Assembly (NCBI GenBank): GCA_024742475.1
Contig: JANSYI010000013.1
Coordinates: 62,001-126,000, forward strand
Source: a bacterium
GTDB taxonomy: Bacteria; Myxococcota_A; Polyangia; Nannocystales; Nannocystaceae
DNA: 64,000 nt
Reading direction: 5' to 3'
Part shown: positions 17,652 through 28,900 of the stretch, piece by piece
Numbering within the stretch: position 1 is the first letter of the stretch
Layout of the letters: the number at the start of each line of letters is the position of its first letter
Position numbers and translations under genes: made by a program
Notes under the pieces: generated by a model
The model's database searches: none
What the model saw: only the letters and a program-made list of their open reading frames with translations
Told to the model about the DNA's origin: nothing

Positions 17652-18464
17652 CTAGCCTCGCCGGCACGCCAGCAGCTGCACGTAGGGGATGACGTCGCTG
17701 GTGGCGACCGCGGTGGAGGCGGTCAGCGGAGGGTCGACCGCGTGGGCGTGCGAAGTGCTGCTCGCCGCGGTGGTGCTGAAGGCCGAGACGGAGTGCGAGT
17801 GCGTGCCGTCGTTGTCGGTGAACGTGTCCGCCGAGCCATAGTTGGGGATGGTGGCGCCGGGTCCGGAGGCGGCGGGGAACGGCCCGAAGTTGAGGGGGTT
17901 TCCGCTCGCGTTGAACGAGGTCAACAGCCCGTCCTTCCACTGGTGGTTGTGACTCCCCGCGCTGTTCGTGGTGTGCGACGGCACAGTGTGCGTGTGGGCC
18001 ACCGACGCCGACCCCGTGCTGAACGACGGGATGTCCGTCGTATGGCTGTGCACGGGATTCTCGAGATCTTCGAGCGCCTCGCCCACGGTGCCGAGCAAGG
18101 TCGCCGCCGAGCCGTTCATCCCGACGACGGCACGACCCCGCGCCTCCGTGAGCTCCGTCCACCCCACGGGGCACTCGCTCGCGTCGAAAAAGACGACTGC
18201 GCCCGCTGGAACCCCGCCGTCGGTCGCCGATTCGAGCGCGGTGATGCGAGCGTCGTTGTCGTCGACCGCGTCGGAGACGGCACCGAAGTTGTCGTTGAAA
18301 TCGGCGGCCACGATGGGCTCGCCCGCGGCGAACTCGGTGAGTGGCTCGACCGGGCTGGCCAAGGCGAACACGGGCAGCGCCGCCAGGCCGACGGCGAGTG
18401 CTGCGACCGAGCGCGAACGGGGGCGGAGGGAGCGAGGGGTGAGTGAGATTCGTACGCGGATCAT
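17652..18464 (-). CDS. Secreted tail-collar-like protein with five HxH motifs
   Basis: This 270-residue protein starts at ATG 18464. A twin-basic, hydrophobic leader (about 1-36, ending FALA) predicts export. Residues 84-115 resemble a phage tail-collar domain (PAGAVVFFDASECPVGWTEL, GRAVVG). After it come five HxH pairs at about 139-141, 157-159, 172-174, 222-224 and 239-241, and the protein ends PYVQLLACRRG. In phage tail fibres HxH pairs coordinate metal in intertwined trimers. Here the leader suggests a cell-surface fibre rather than a particle part. It lies just upstream of the sheath operon on the same strand, 175 bases away, and seven bases after a small lipoprotein gene, with which it is probably co-transcribed. 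Confidence 0.75.
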   Translation of the reverse strand: MIRVRISLTPRSLRPRSRSVAALAVGLAALPVFALASPVEPLTEFAAGEPIVAADFNDNFGAVSDAVDDNDARITALESATDGGVPAGAVVFFDASECPVGWTELTEARGRAVVGMNGSAATLLGTVGEALEDLENPVHSHTTDIPSFSTGSASVAHTHTVPSHTTNSAGSHNHQWKDGLLTSFNASGNPLNFGPFPAASGPGATIPNYGSADTFTDNDGTHSHSVSAFSTTAASSTSHAHAVDPPLTASTAVATSDVIPYVQLLACRRG

Positions 18465-18471
18465 CGTGGAC

Positions 18472-18762
18472 CTACTGAAAACAAGCGCTGGAGAACGAGG
18501 ACTGGCCGAAGACCCCCGGGGCGCATCCCCCAGTGGAGTCGTCGGCACCGCCCGAGGTCGTGGAGGTGGAGGTGGACGAGGGGTTCTGCGTCGTCGTCGC
18601 GGGGTCGGGGTCGATCCCGGTCGTGTCGTCGGCCGAACCCGTGGAGGGCTCTGTCGTGGTCGAAGACGCAGCAGCGGTGCTGCCCCCCTCGGTGTCCGCA
18701 GGGACTGCCGCCCCTGGCTCGAAACAAGCGGTCAAGACGAAGAGAGGAGCGAGACGCCACAT
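18472..18762 (-). CDS. Small Ser/Thr-rich lipoprotein
   Basis: A 96-residue protein starting at ATG 18762 with a lipoprotein leader (lipobox LTAC, Cys 13), then a Ser/Thr/Gly/Asp linker with many TS and TT runs, and a short end with two Cys (GGCAPGVFGQSSFSSACFQ). It is probably an outer-membrane-anchored spacer. It ends seven bases before the collar-like gene. No family is recognised; the linker style is shared with many lipoproteins in this window. Confidence 0.7.
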   Translation of the reverse strand: MWRLAPLFVLTACFEPGAAVPADTEGGSTAAASSTTTEPSTGSADDTTGIDPDPATTTQNPSSTSTSTTSGGADDSTGGCAPGVFGQSSFSSACFQ

Positions 18763-18820
18763 GGTTCACGGACCACGTGTCGCTGCCGATCGATTCGATC
18801 CTCGGATCGTCGAGAAAAGA

Positions 18821-19645
18821 TCAGCCCACGTCTGCGCCAAACGCCGCGACGCGGTCGGCGACGTGCGTGGGCTCCGATGGCCAGCGGTTGTGGTCACCGC
18901 CGTGCGGGGCCCCGTGCCATCGCTCGAAGCTGACGTCGCGCCGGATCATGCGATCGAGCGTGAGCCGAACCGACCGCTCGGGCGCCCATGCGTCTCCCTC
19001 GACGCGAATGCCCAGCGCGGGCGGTCCCGGCCGCGCAAGCAAGGCGTCGCCGTCGAAGTCGCCGAGCGCGTAGCGGCCAGTCTGTGCGGCATGCGACCAC
19101 TGCACCATCAGCGTGCGGGCTTCTCGTCCGCCGAAGCCGACCTTGTCCCCGGGGAACACGCCCAGCGCTCGCGCGAGCGCGCCACAGGTCCACGTCGCGG
19201 CCCGAATGCGATACGCCTCCAGGCCGTCCCACGTTCGCCAGTAGGGGCAACCGGAAGCTACGGCCACCACGCCGTGCAAGCCGGGGACGCCCATGCCCGC
19301 CGTCATGAGTCCGACCTGCCCGCCGATCGAGTGGCCGACGAGGAGCTTGCCCAGCGTTGGGGTTGCGTCGTGGAGCGCTCGCAGTGCGGCGGCGTAGTGC
19401 TCGACGACCGCGCCGTAGCCCCAGTCCGTGCGTCGATCGGCCCGCGCGGGGCTGCGGCCTTGCCCCGGCAGGTCGACCGACACCGTCGCAAACCCTCGAG
19501 CACGCAGCGCCTCGCAAAGCGTGCGGTAGTAGGACGCGCGCACACCGAGGGCAGGCGCGACGAGGACGGCGCCGCGCGCCTCGCCCTGCGGATGCTCGAG
19601 CGTCGCGCGCTGCGTGCCGCCCACGGTCGTGAACGCGATCTCCAC
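18821..19645 (-). CDS. Alpha/beta hydrolase
   Basis: This 274-residue cytoplasmic protein starts at ATG 19645. It has the alpha/beta-hydrolase fold: a strand-turn GAVLVAPALGVRASYY, the DLPGQGRS loop, and the nucleophile elbow GHSIGG (Ser near 105). A later Asp (about 214-240) and the His in HGAPHGGDHNRW would complete the triad. The substrate cannot be told; related proteins are serine esterases or lipases. The gene is on its own, 58 bases from the small lipoprotein start and divergent from the gene at 19675. Confidence 0.8.
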   Translation of the reverse strand: MEIAFTTVGGTQRATLEHPQGEARGAVLVAPALGVRASYYRTLCEALRARGFATVSVDLPGQGRSPARADRRTDWGYGAVVEHYAAALRALHDATPTLGKLLVGHSIGGQVGLMTAGMGVPGLHGVVAVASGCPYWRTWDGLEAYRIRAATWTCGALARALGVFPGDKVGFGGREARTLMVQWSHAAQTGRYALGDFDGDALLARPGPPALGIRVEGDAWAPERSVRLTLDRMIRRDVSFERWHGAPHGGDHNRWPSEPTHVADRVAAFGADVG

Positions 19646-19674
19646 GACACGACTCTACCTGCAGCAGGATCTGC

Positions 19675-20442
19675 GTGCACACGCTCACCTTGCCCGCGAT
19701 GGCATCTCGGGCGGCATTGCGCGAGGTTTGTCGAGTGCGCAACTTCGGTGCCGCGCTGCTCCTTCTCGTCGGTTGCGACGCCACGCCCTCGGCCGCGACC
19801 GCAGGCCTCCACCTCGACGCCCGGCGCTGTAGGCCCGCGGAGGGGACCACCGGAAGCCCGACGACGATCGCCGAAGCCATCGCCCTGGCCAACGGGCTGC
19901 CCCGGCCCGTCACGGCCGCGTGTTTTCTCGAGGCACTCGACCGACCACTGAAGATCGAGGCATCGAAGAGCCGCGCGAGCGCTCAGCCTGCCCATGGGGA
20001 GCGCAGCCCCAGGGTCTTCCTCTTCACGAGCGACGCGCTGGTCATCACCGCAGCCATCGATGGCAAGGGGCGCGATCTCATCGAGTTTGGCGAGAACGTC
20101 TCCGCCCGGCGCTCCGTCAAAGGCGAGATTGAGTTCCCGCTGACCGAAGCGCTCGACGTCGCCGCCCCGTTCGACCGGATCCGCAACCCGGAGCACGGCA
20201 ACATCACCACGTGCTTCGTGTGCCACGACTCCGAGGACGACGAACCGGGGTTCCCCAACGGGCGCAGCTCGCTCATCGTGCGGCCTCGAACGAAGAGCCT
20301 GGTGCCGCTCGACACGCTGCAATCGGAGTTCGAGTCGTGCGACCCGAGCAAGGAACCGCAGCGCTGCGCGATGTTGACCGCCCTCGTCGCGTGGGGCCCT
20401 CTCGAGCACCACGGCTTCGACCCAGACCTCCCGGTGTTCTAG
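19675..20442 (+). CDS. Lipoprotein with a CFVCH motif
   Basis: A 255-residue frame starting at GTG 19675; an in-frame ATG lies nine codons on. A hydrophobic stretch with lipobox LLVGC predicts a lipoprotein anchor. Near residue 180 it has TTCFVCHDSEDD, which fits the CxxCH haem-binding pattern, but there is only one and no obvious distal Met ligand, so cytochrome function is uncertain. The rest has no recognised domain. Its stop TAG interlocks with the stop of the convergent gene in the palindrome CTAG at 20439-20442. Confidence 0.6.
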   Translation: MHTLTLPAMASRAALREVCRVRNFGAALLLLVGCDATPSAATAGLHLDARRCRPAEGTTGSPTTIAEAIALANGLPRPVTAACFLEALDRPLKIEASKSRASAQPAHGERSPRVFLFTSDALVITAAIDGKGRDLIEFGENVSARRSVKGEIEFPLTEALDVAAPFDRIRNPEHGNITTCFVCHDSEDDEPGFPNGRSSLIVRPRTKSLVPLDTLQSEFESCDPSKEPQRCAMLTALVAWGPLEHHGFDPDLPVF

Positions 20443-20914
20443 TCGCACGGCTGCGACGAGGCGCAGTTGGTGCAGTCGGCACAGATCGGCGTCGAGAGGT
20501 CGGGCGGAAACACGTAGCGCGACTCGAACGGGTAGTCGGTGCAGTCCATGGCCACCTGGCCGATGTCGATGGGCTTGTGAGCTCGGGGCCCTCGGTCTCG
20601 TGGCGCACGCACCACGTCTGCGCGTCTGCGTCGAACCGCACCACGATGGGGTTTTGATTGTCGCCGACCTGCTCGTACCCGACGAAGATCACCGCGTCGT
20701 CGACCTCGACGCGGGGCGCATCGGACGACGCGAGTTCGGCCCTCCCGTCGTCACAGGAAATCCTCACCCCGCCCTCGACGTAGGCGGAGCTCCATCCGTC
20801 CGCCGAAGGGGAGACGGGCGGAGCGGGCGCCCCCTGGTCGGTGTCTGCGTCGGCCCCGTCAACGCCGCACGCGACGAGCAGCGAGACGGCCCCCGCGCAA
20901 ATCCATCGTCGCAT
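20439..20914 (-). pseudogene. Cys-rich small lipoprotein, one frameshift
   Basis: The first frame starts at ATG 20914 with a lipoprotein leader (LLVACG) and reads sensibly to HETEGPE near 20590. The sensible C-terminus then continues in another frame (AHKPIDIGQVAMDC...PICADCTNCASSQPCD) to TAG at 20439. Adding one base to the G-run at 20585-20588 joins both into 158 residues. It has seven or more Cys, several at the C-terminus, suggesting disulphides in the periplasm or on the surface. No family is recognised. The defect may be a base-calling error. Confidence 0.6.
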
Positions 20915-20938
20915 CGGGCGATTGTACCAAGAGCAGCT

Positions 20939-22029
20939 CTACTCGCAGACCGTCGAGAACACGGCGAACGCGTCGTCGAACTCGTAGCTGACCGTTTGGC
21001 AGATATCCACCCGCGCCTGCTGGTCGAGCGGGATTCCACTGAGCGCGAGGAAGCCGTTGAGCGCCGACGAGATTTCGGCCCCCTCGCCCTCATCGCCCGC
21101 AAAGGGATCCCACTGGCATTCGGGCTCCTCGTTGGCCGGGTCGGCGACGACCGAGATGAACGCCACGAGGTTGGGATCGACGTAGGTCGCAAAGAGCTCG
21201 GCGACCGTGTCTTGCTCGTCCATCGGCGTCGGGTCGTCTTCATCGCTCAGATAGACGATCACCAGGCTCGCGCCGGGGCGCCTGAAGCCCTCGTTGCACC
21301 CGCCCTCGGCGTTGTTGTCCGGGTCCAGCGCGCCCAGCATCGAGTCGAGCATGCGTTCGTCGTCCGAGCCACCAAAGCCGGCGGTGATGAAGGCGCATTG
21401 AAGCGCGGCAAACGCTTCGGCGGGCGTGCCGTCTTCTTCACTATAGTACGGCGTCGTCAGTCCCCGGTCGTTGCATGACTCGGGCCGTTGCAGGAGCGCG
21501 CCGGGAATCTGGCACTGAGGCGGGTTCGCCTCGGGCATCTCTTCGTGGTTCGCGATGCCGATGTGAAAGGAGCAGACGCCGCCCAGCTCGGCTTCGAACA
21601 GCGCGAACAAGTCGGGCAACGAGTTTCCCAGCGGGAGTAGCCACTGCGACATGCTGTCGGAAGAATCGACGAGCAGCAGGATGTCGAGGTCCGAGCAGGT
21701 GTCGACGCCACACGCCTGCCCCGTCGACGAAGACGAGCTGCCCGCCGAGTCGTCGGTCGTCGAACCACTCGTCGACCCCTCGCCCGTCACCGTCGCCGAG
21801 TCATCGGTCGTCGAGACGCTGTCCGTTGCGTCCGACGTGCCCGACATCGACGCCGTCATCTGAGGCGGCATGGTCATCGGGGGCGTCATCGTCGTTTCCC
21901 CTGGCATGCCCTCCTCGCACACGTCATCGACGCAGACCTGGCCTGGATCGCAGTGCGAGTTGCGGGTGCAGGGCAGCCCGAGCGTGCTGGGGACCGGACA
22001 CCCGACCACGAACGTCAGCGCCGCGAGCT

Positions 22030-22048
<19 letters not shown>
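20939..22048 (-). CDS. VWA-like lipoprotein
   Basis: This 369-residue protein starts at GTG 22048, overlapping the previous gene by 19 bases. A lipoprotein leader (VVGC, Cys 17) is followed by a Cys-rich knot (CTRNSHCDPGQVCVDDVC), a Ser/Thr-rich linker (about 50-110), and a domain beginning DLDILLLVDSSDSMSQW. That is a von Willebrand A fold with a DxSxS metal-adhesion motif. A later segment ASLVIVYLSDEDDP would be the fourth strand with the metal-site Asp. Such surface proteins bind other proteins or surfaces. It is probably co-transcribed with the Pro-Glu repeat protein. Confidence 0.78.
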
Positions 22049-22887
<839 letters not shown>

Positions 22888-22988
22888 CCTCACCACGCGC
22901 GATGATAGGGCGGTCTCGACGTCAGGGCGAGTACGCCACGGTCCCGTCCCGCCGCCCGGTGCCGGCAGCCGCGGTATACTCGTGGCAC

Positions 22989-24491
22989 GTGGGGTCGAGC
23001 GAGCCCAGAACGTGGGGTGATCCCGGAATCACCGCACCGGCCCAAGCCTCCGAAGAGGCGCCGACGCTGCAGGCCGGCACCGTCCTGGCGGGTCGCTACG
23101 TGATCGAGCGCCTCATCGGCGAAGGCGGCATGGGCGAGGTCTATCTCGCCCGCCACCAGACGATCGACAAGCTCGTCGCCATCAAGCTGCTGGCTCCGGA
23201 GCGAGCGCGCAAACCCCGAACCGTCAGCCGCTTCCTGCAAGAGGCCAAGGCCGCCTCCAAGATCCGGCACGAGCACATCGTCGACATCACCGACTTTGGC
23301 GAGGTCGATGGCCTGGCGTTCTTCGTCATGGAGTTCCTCGATGGCGAGGACCTCAGCGACATCGTCAAGAGAGAGGGTCGGCTCTCCTGGGCCCCGGCGC
23401 GGTCGATCACCATTCAGATCCTCGAGGGGCTCGGTGCGGCGCACGACGTCGGCATCGTTCACCGGGACGTCAAGCCCCACAACTGTTTCATCACGCCCCG
23501 CGAGCGCGACCCGAACTTCGTCAAGATCATCGACTTCGGCATCGCAAAGCTGCGCGACGGGCAGTCCGAAGAGCAGCTCACGCAGACCGGCGCGATCATG
23601 GGCACCGCCGACTACATGTCCCCCGAGCAAGGCCAGGGCATGGAGCTCGACGGACGCTCGGACCTCTACTCGGTCGGCGTGATCCTCTACCGGATGCTCG
23701 TCGGTCGCGTGCCCTTCAAGGCGGGCAACCCGATGGCGACCGTCTATCAGCACGTCCACAACGACGCCACGCCGCCCAGCCAAGCGTGCCCCGAGGCCAA
23801 CCTGGGCAAACACGTCGACGCACTCGTGCTCAGGGCGTTGGCCAAGGACCCGGCGGAGCGCTTCGACACGGCAGCCGAGTTCATCGACGCCCTCAAGGAG
23901 ATCGACGACGCGAGCCCCGGAGGCGCGACGAAGCGATGGAGCCCGGTGGCGCTCGTCGGACTCGCCGCCGGCATGGTGCTCGTGGGAGGACTCGCGGCGT
24001 GGCTGGCGACGGGCGGGGACTCCCCCACCCCGCAGCGACCAACCACCGCGCCTGCCCTCGCCCGGGCGCCGGAACCAGAGCCCGTTCCCGAGCCGCAGCC
24101 CGAGCCCGTTCCCGAGCCACAGCCCGAGCCCGCCCCCGAAGCGACCCCCACGCCACCACCTCCACCCGAACCCGCCTCGACCGAAGCTTCCGCCCCCGAA
24201 CCCGCGGATACCAAGCCAGAGGTTCCGCAGCGACGCAGCGCACGAGCGCTCTCCGCGACCTTGAACAAGCTCGACGGCAAGGTGAGCGCGTGCGGCAAGA
24301 AGGCCGGTCTCTTTCCCGGTGAGATCGTCGACGTGACGGTGTCGATCGCCACACAGGGCCGCGTCAGCAAGGTCAGCGTCAAGGGTAGCCACGCGAAGGC
24401 GGGCGCTGCCTGCATCGTCAAGGCGATCAAGCGTGCCCGCTTCGGGCCCGCGCAGCGCAGCCAGACCGCGAAGCACCGCTTCAAGATCTGA
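22989..24491 (+). CDS. Membrane Ser/Thr protein kinase with AgmX/TonB-like C-terminus
   Basis: This 500-residue protein is probably started by GTG 22989; no good ribosome site helps choose. The kinase domain covers about 37-305: glycine loop GEGGMGEV (44-51), catalytic Lys in VAIK (66), HRD (158-160), DFG (182-184) and SPEQ in place of APE. A transmembrane helix (about 318-340) leads to a Pro/Glu/Gln spacer with a twice-repeated PEPVPEPQPE, and a C-terminal domain (about 405-500) with LNKLDGKVSACGKK and VTVSIATQGRVSKVSV, like the AgmX/PglI or TonB C-terminal fold. The layout suggests signalling from the periplasm to cytoplasmic substrates. Divergent from the Pro-Glu repeat gene. Confidence 0.88.
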   Translation: MGSSEPRTWGDPGITAPAQASEEAPTLQAGTVLAGRYVIERLIGEGGMGEVYLARHQTIDKLVAIKLLAPERARKPRTVSRFLQEAKAASKIRHEHIVDITDFGEVDGLAFFVMEFLDGEDLSDIVKREGRLSWAPARSITIQILEGLGAAHDVGIVHRDVKPHNCFITPRERDPNFVKIIDFGIAKLRDGQSEEQLTQTGAIMGTADYMSPEQGQGMELDGRSDLYSVGVILYRMLVGRVPFKAGNPMATVYQHVHNDATPPSQACPEANLGKHVDALVLRALAKDPAERFDTAAEFIDALKEIDDASPGGATKRWSPVALVGLAAGMVLVGGLAAWLATGGDSPTPQRPTTAPALARAPEPEPVPEPQPEPVPEPQPEPAPEATPTPPPPPEPASTEASAPEPADTKPEVPQRRSARALSATLNKLDGKVSACGKKAGLFPGEIVDVTVSIATQGRVSKVSVKGSHAKAGAACIVKAIKRARFGPAQRSQTAKHRFKI

Positions 24492-24507
24492 TCTCGGACT
24501 CGTCGCG

Positions 24508-25818
24508 CTACCGGACGATGTAGTGGAGCGACACGCGCAGCCCGGGCCCGACGTCGACCGGGACACCGTGGTCGACGAGCACGAACAGCCCGGCGCCATC
24601 GAGGTCGGGCCGAACGAAGCTGGCCTGCACGGGCCTGTCCTCGCCTCCGGTCTCCGGTAGCGTCGCGCGGAGTCGCTCCGCCCCGGCCGCGTCGTACAGG
24701 ATCAGCGCTCCGTTCGAGTGGGTCACGAGGCCGAACGCATCGGCCCATAGCAGCTCGCCCTCGAACGCTCGCGGCTGCGACTCGACGACGTGGTCCTGCT
24801 CGTCGGTTCGCATGAGCTCCACGCCGTTCCAGATCCACATCGCGTCCCCACTCGAGAACGCCGCGGGCTCGACGTTCTCCACGAGCTCGCCGAGCGGTCC
24901 GGCGTAGAGCTCCCCGATATCGGAGAGGTATGACCACAGCTCGAGCGCACCGTCGTCACGTGAGGTCGGGAACGCCGAGATGGGCCAGTTCCGACGCAGC
25001 ACACCGCCACGGAAGAAAGGACGATGGTTCCCGGGGCCGAGGTCGAGCGGACGGCTCTCGAGCAGATTGGCCTCGGCGTCGAAGCGTTCGAGGACGAGGC
25101 CGGACTCCGCGACGTCGCTTCCGTGAACGACCGTGATCGCATCCCCGACAGTCGCGACCCCGTAGCCGGGCGTCCAGCGATCGCCCTGCGCGGTGTAGCT
25201 CGCCACGAGCCCCGCATCGAGATCGAGCACCCCGAAGTCACGCTCGACGTCATCCGAGCGCACTGGATACGCCAAAGCCACGGTTCCATCCCCGAGCAAC
25301 TCGACGGGGTTTCTGGCGATGCTGATGTCGGAGAGCCCGCCGCTGTCGATGAAGGCGCCCAGCGGCGTACCGCCCGCGTCGAAGCCCTCGACGACGATCA
25401 CGGGGAGGAAGGAGGCGTCGAACTGCTGTACCGCGCTCACCACTCGCCCATCGCGGCTGGTCAGGCCCGTGCCAAACCCGGGCGCGAGGCCTTGTGACCA
25501 ACGCAACGATCCGCTGCTCTCGCAGGTCGCGCTACATCCGTCCGCGTTGTCCCCGTTGCCATCGTCGCAGGCCTCGTCGACGTCGACGACGCCGTCCCCA
25601 CACACCCCGGCGTCGCCGCCCTCACTTCCGGTCGAAGCATCGGCCGACCCGCCTACGGGCCCCGTCGACGTGCTCTCGGGGGATGAGTCGTTCGACTCCG
25701 TGGCGCCGCTGGTCGCAGACCCCTGCTCGGCCGGCGTCGGCACGGACGGCCCACATGCAAGCAACGCCCCGTACAAGGGACACAGCCACTGGCGTCGACG
25801 ACACGAAGTCACGCTCAT
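24508..25818 (-). CDS. Lipoprotein with Cys-rich repeat and probable beta-propeller
   Basis: This 436-residue protein starts at ATG 25818. The leader ends LLACG. A Ser/Thr/Gly linker follows, then one myxobacterial Cys-rich repeat (CGDGVVDVDEACDDGNGDNA) and about 300 residues of repeated beta segments (WSQGLAPGFG, VELLGDGTVALAYPV, VATVGDAITVVHG), consistent with a propeller. No catalytic motif is visible. It is convergent with the kinase gene at 24491, 16 bases apart. Probably surface-exposed; partner unknown. Confidence 0.68.
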   Translation of the reverse strand: MSVTSCRRRQWLCPLYGALLACGPSVPTPAEQGSATSGATESNDSSPESTSTGPVGGSADASTGSEGGDAGVCGDGVVDVDEACDDGNGDNADGCSATCESSGSLRWSQGLAPGFGTGLTSRDGRVVSAVQQFDASFLPVIVVEGFDAGGTPLGAFIDSGGLSDISIARNPVELLGDGTVALAYPVRSDDVERDFGVLDLDAGLVASYTAQGDRWTPGYGVATVGDAITVVHGSDVAESGLVLERFDAEANLLESRPLDLGPGNHRPFFRGGVLRRNWPISAFPTSRDDGALELWSYLSDIGELYAGPLGELVENVEPAAFSSGDAMWIWNGVELMRTDEQDHVVESQPRAFEGELLWADAFGLVTHSNGALILYDAAGAERLRATLPETGGEDRPVQASFVRPDLDGAGLFVLVDHGVPVDVGPGLRVSLHYIVR

Positions 25819-25918
25819 CAGTGGCGCGAGTTCGGCCGTGAGCCCACGATCCGTCAAGAAAACCCACGCCGCGGCCGGGATCGTGTGTGGGCCTACGGCC
25901 GCAACATGTCGAGAACCC

Positions 25919-28900
25919 CTACTCGACCGACTTCACGTTGTCGTCGGGGTTTCGGTCGACGAGCATGACGATCGGGTCGATGCCTGCCTTGGCCGGCTTC
26001 GCGTCCACCGTCACGGTGAGCGTGGTCTTCTCGTCGGAAAGCCGGTGCTTCTCGCGGTAGAGGAACTCGCCCTCGTCGTCGAGCAGGCCGAGCTCGATCC
26101 AGTCGTCGAGCTCGACCTCGGTCTCCTCGCCGCTCTCGGAGGCGCGGAACTTCTTGCTCATGACCTCCAGCTCCACGTCCCATTTGCCCCCGCTTTCGGT
26201 CGCCTTGGCCGAGAGCATGCGGTTGTCATAGAGGGTGATCGTCTCGAACAGGTCCTCGATGAGGTAGGCGTACTTCGGCGGCGTCTCGGCGCGAATGAAC
26301 TCCACGAACTCGATGCTGTTGGTGAACGGCGGGCGCTGAAAGCCGACGGCCTCGATGTACTTGGACAAGGCGCGGTTGAGCGCCTCTTCGCCAATGTACT
26401 CGCGCAGGGCGTACATCACCAGGCTGCCCTTGTTGTAGTGAATGTAGGGCTGGTTCTCGACGAGCATCAGCGGAAGCTCGCGCTTGCGCTCCGTGGCCCG
26501 GCCCTGCAGGTAGCGGTCGAGCTCGTGGCGCAAGAACGTCTTCATCTTGGCCCGGCCGTACTCCTTCTCCATCACCATCAGCGCGGAGTACTGCGAGAGG
26601 GTCTCCGACATCACGGTGCTCCCCTGCACGTTGCCCCCGATGACCTGGTGCGCCCACCACTGGTGAGCGACCTCGTGCGCGGTCACGTAGAACACGTAGT
26701 CGATGTCCTCTTCGTCGCGTAGGTCGGCGATGAAGCCGATGGACTCGCTGTAGGGGATCGTGTTGGGCAGCGACTGCGCGTAGCTGGCGTACCGCGGAAA
26801 CTCCACGATGCGAACCTGCCGATGCTGGTAGGGCGAGAAGTTCGCGGTGTAGTAGTCGAGCGACTTCTTCACCGCCTCGATCATCTTCGGGACGTTGTAG
26901 TCGTGCGGAGCGTGGTGGTAGACCTCGATGGCGACGTCGTTCCACTGGTCGCGCGCCACGGTGTAGCGCGCCGACAGGAACCCGTAGAGGTTGAGAATCG
27001 GCGCGTCCATCTCGTAGTGAAAGAAGCGCCTGTCGCCCTCGGTCCACTCCTTGGTGAGGTAGCCGGGCGCGAGCGCGATCTGGTCGGCACTGGTGCTCAC
27101 GGTCGCCTCGAAATCGATCCAGTCGGCTTCGCGCGAGATGTACGTGTTGGCGAGCCCCTCTTGGTCGTCGACCGGCAGCATTCGCGGCTTCTCGGGGAGC
27201 CCACGCTTGCGACGCTCGTCGGGATCACCCAGCTCGAAGTCGGGGTTGTATCCGAAGTGCGGCAGGTAGCGGTCGTTGTGGAAGAACGTGCCGTTCTCGA
27301 CGATGTCGGTGTTGGAGCCGGAGTTCTTGAAGCCCGGTTCCTCGTACCGCGACTCGAACTCGACCTCCATCGATGCACCGGGGCGCAGAGGTGAGGACAA
27401 GCGGTAGATGCGGTAGCCGATCTCGCGGTCGTCGTGCTCGAGTTCATGAAACTCGTCCAGACTCAGCGAAAGCCACTGTGTATCGCTGTCGAGCAGCACG
27501 TGCAGCGTCTCGATGGCCCCCTCGGTGCGGTTCTCGAGCGTGATCGTTCCGGCGAGGTCGACACGCCGCTCCTTGGGGTAGATCGCCGCGTCGAGCGTCG
27601 TTGCGACCACCCGCGGCTGAGGTAGGTCTTCGTACTGCTTGTATTTCTTCTCGTACTCGGTGACGTGATCCTCGGACCACTTCGAAGGCTTGTACGTGTT
27701 GAGGACGTTGGTGTTGTAGTAGACGTACGCTCCGCTGGCGATGAAGCCTGCGCCCGCAAAGGCGAACAGCGCCAGGTACATCGGCGTCATCCGGTATCGG
27801 GCCTCGCGAAGGCGCAGCTTGAAGCGCGGGTCCGAGCCGCGAACCCACATGAGGTTGGCCAGCAAGACCAAGCCCAGCGCCGCGAAGCCCCAGTAGCCGC
27901 GGAACCAGAGCATCGGGTCGATCCAGTGACCGAACCCGTTCATGTCGGAATAGGGGCCATCGCCCATGCTGCCGAAGCGATACAGACGGTGTTCGAAGTC
28001 GAGGAGCGGGAGCGCGATCTGGGCGATGAAGTGCAGCGCCATCAGCCCGTAGCCCGCGAACCTGTGGTTCGTAATCACCTGGAAGAAGATCGCGAGAGCG
28101 ACCAAGACGGCCCACTGCGACCACTGAACCCCGAACACACCTCGCGCATAGAGCCCGATCTCGAGGTCGGTGAACCCACCCAGCAGCTGCACGAGCATCG
28201 CCGTGATCACGGAGACGAGACAGACGACGGCGACAGCAGCGAGCAGGGCGCTCAGCTTCGACAGCGAGAACACCCAGTTCGACGTCGGCATCGCATCGAC
28301 CACGCGCGCCATGCCGTTCTTGCGCTCGCGCCAGACGACCTCGCCCGAATAGAACGTGATGACGATGAGCAGGTACAGCCCCATCGCGCCGTCGATCACC
28401 CGGAGCATCAGGTTGGTCACGGGCAGGACGGGCGTGCCGTACATCTCGTTGGTCGTCCCGTGTGCGCCTCCGAGCACGTTGATCAGCGCAAAGACGCACA
28501 GCACGATGAACGCCGTGCTCGTGAGCACGCTTCTCACCTCCACCCGGGTGGCGAACGCCCACTGACGCAGCTGGCTGAGCGCGCCGTAGTCGAGCGCGAC
28601 CTTGGGAATGGTGGCCTCGGTGTTCGACGCGTTCTCCACGGCCTTGCCGCGCTTGGAGCCGACGCTCGGCGCGACCATCCGGTAGCGCACGACGGTAAAG
28701 GCGAGAATGGCAGCGCCGAGCGCCGACCAGATCGCGCGGTTGAGCAGCACCGTGCCCGAGAACGGCACGAGCGCCGTGTTGCGCTCGTTGGGGGTCCAGT
28801 AGCGCGTCTCGATGCTGAACGCCGACATGCCGAACGGGTCGATCAGCGCGGCGATCGTGTCGTTGTCGAGATCGCCGACGAAGGCTTCCGACACGGCGAA

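Noticed and set aside
19675..20442. Cytochrome c function from CFVCH
   Set aside because: Only one CxxCH, no recognisable haem domain around it. Kept as a note, not as the call.
22984..22999. Sigma-54-like box TGGCACGTGGGGTCGA
   Set aside because: The GC half fits, but the -12 half (TTGC) does not, and it lies on the start codon of the kinase gene.
24083..24137. Short repeat GAGCCCGTTCCCGAGCC as a mobile-element end
   Set aside because: It encodes the repeated Pro-Glu-Gln spacer of the kinase and has no terminal inverted repeats or target duplication.
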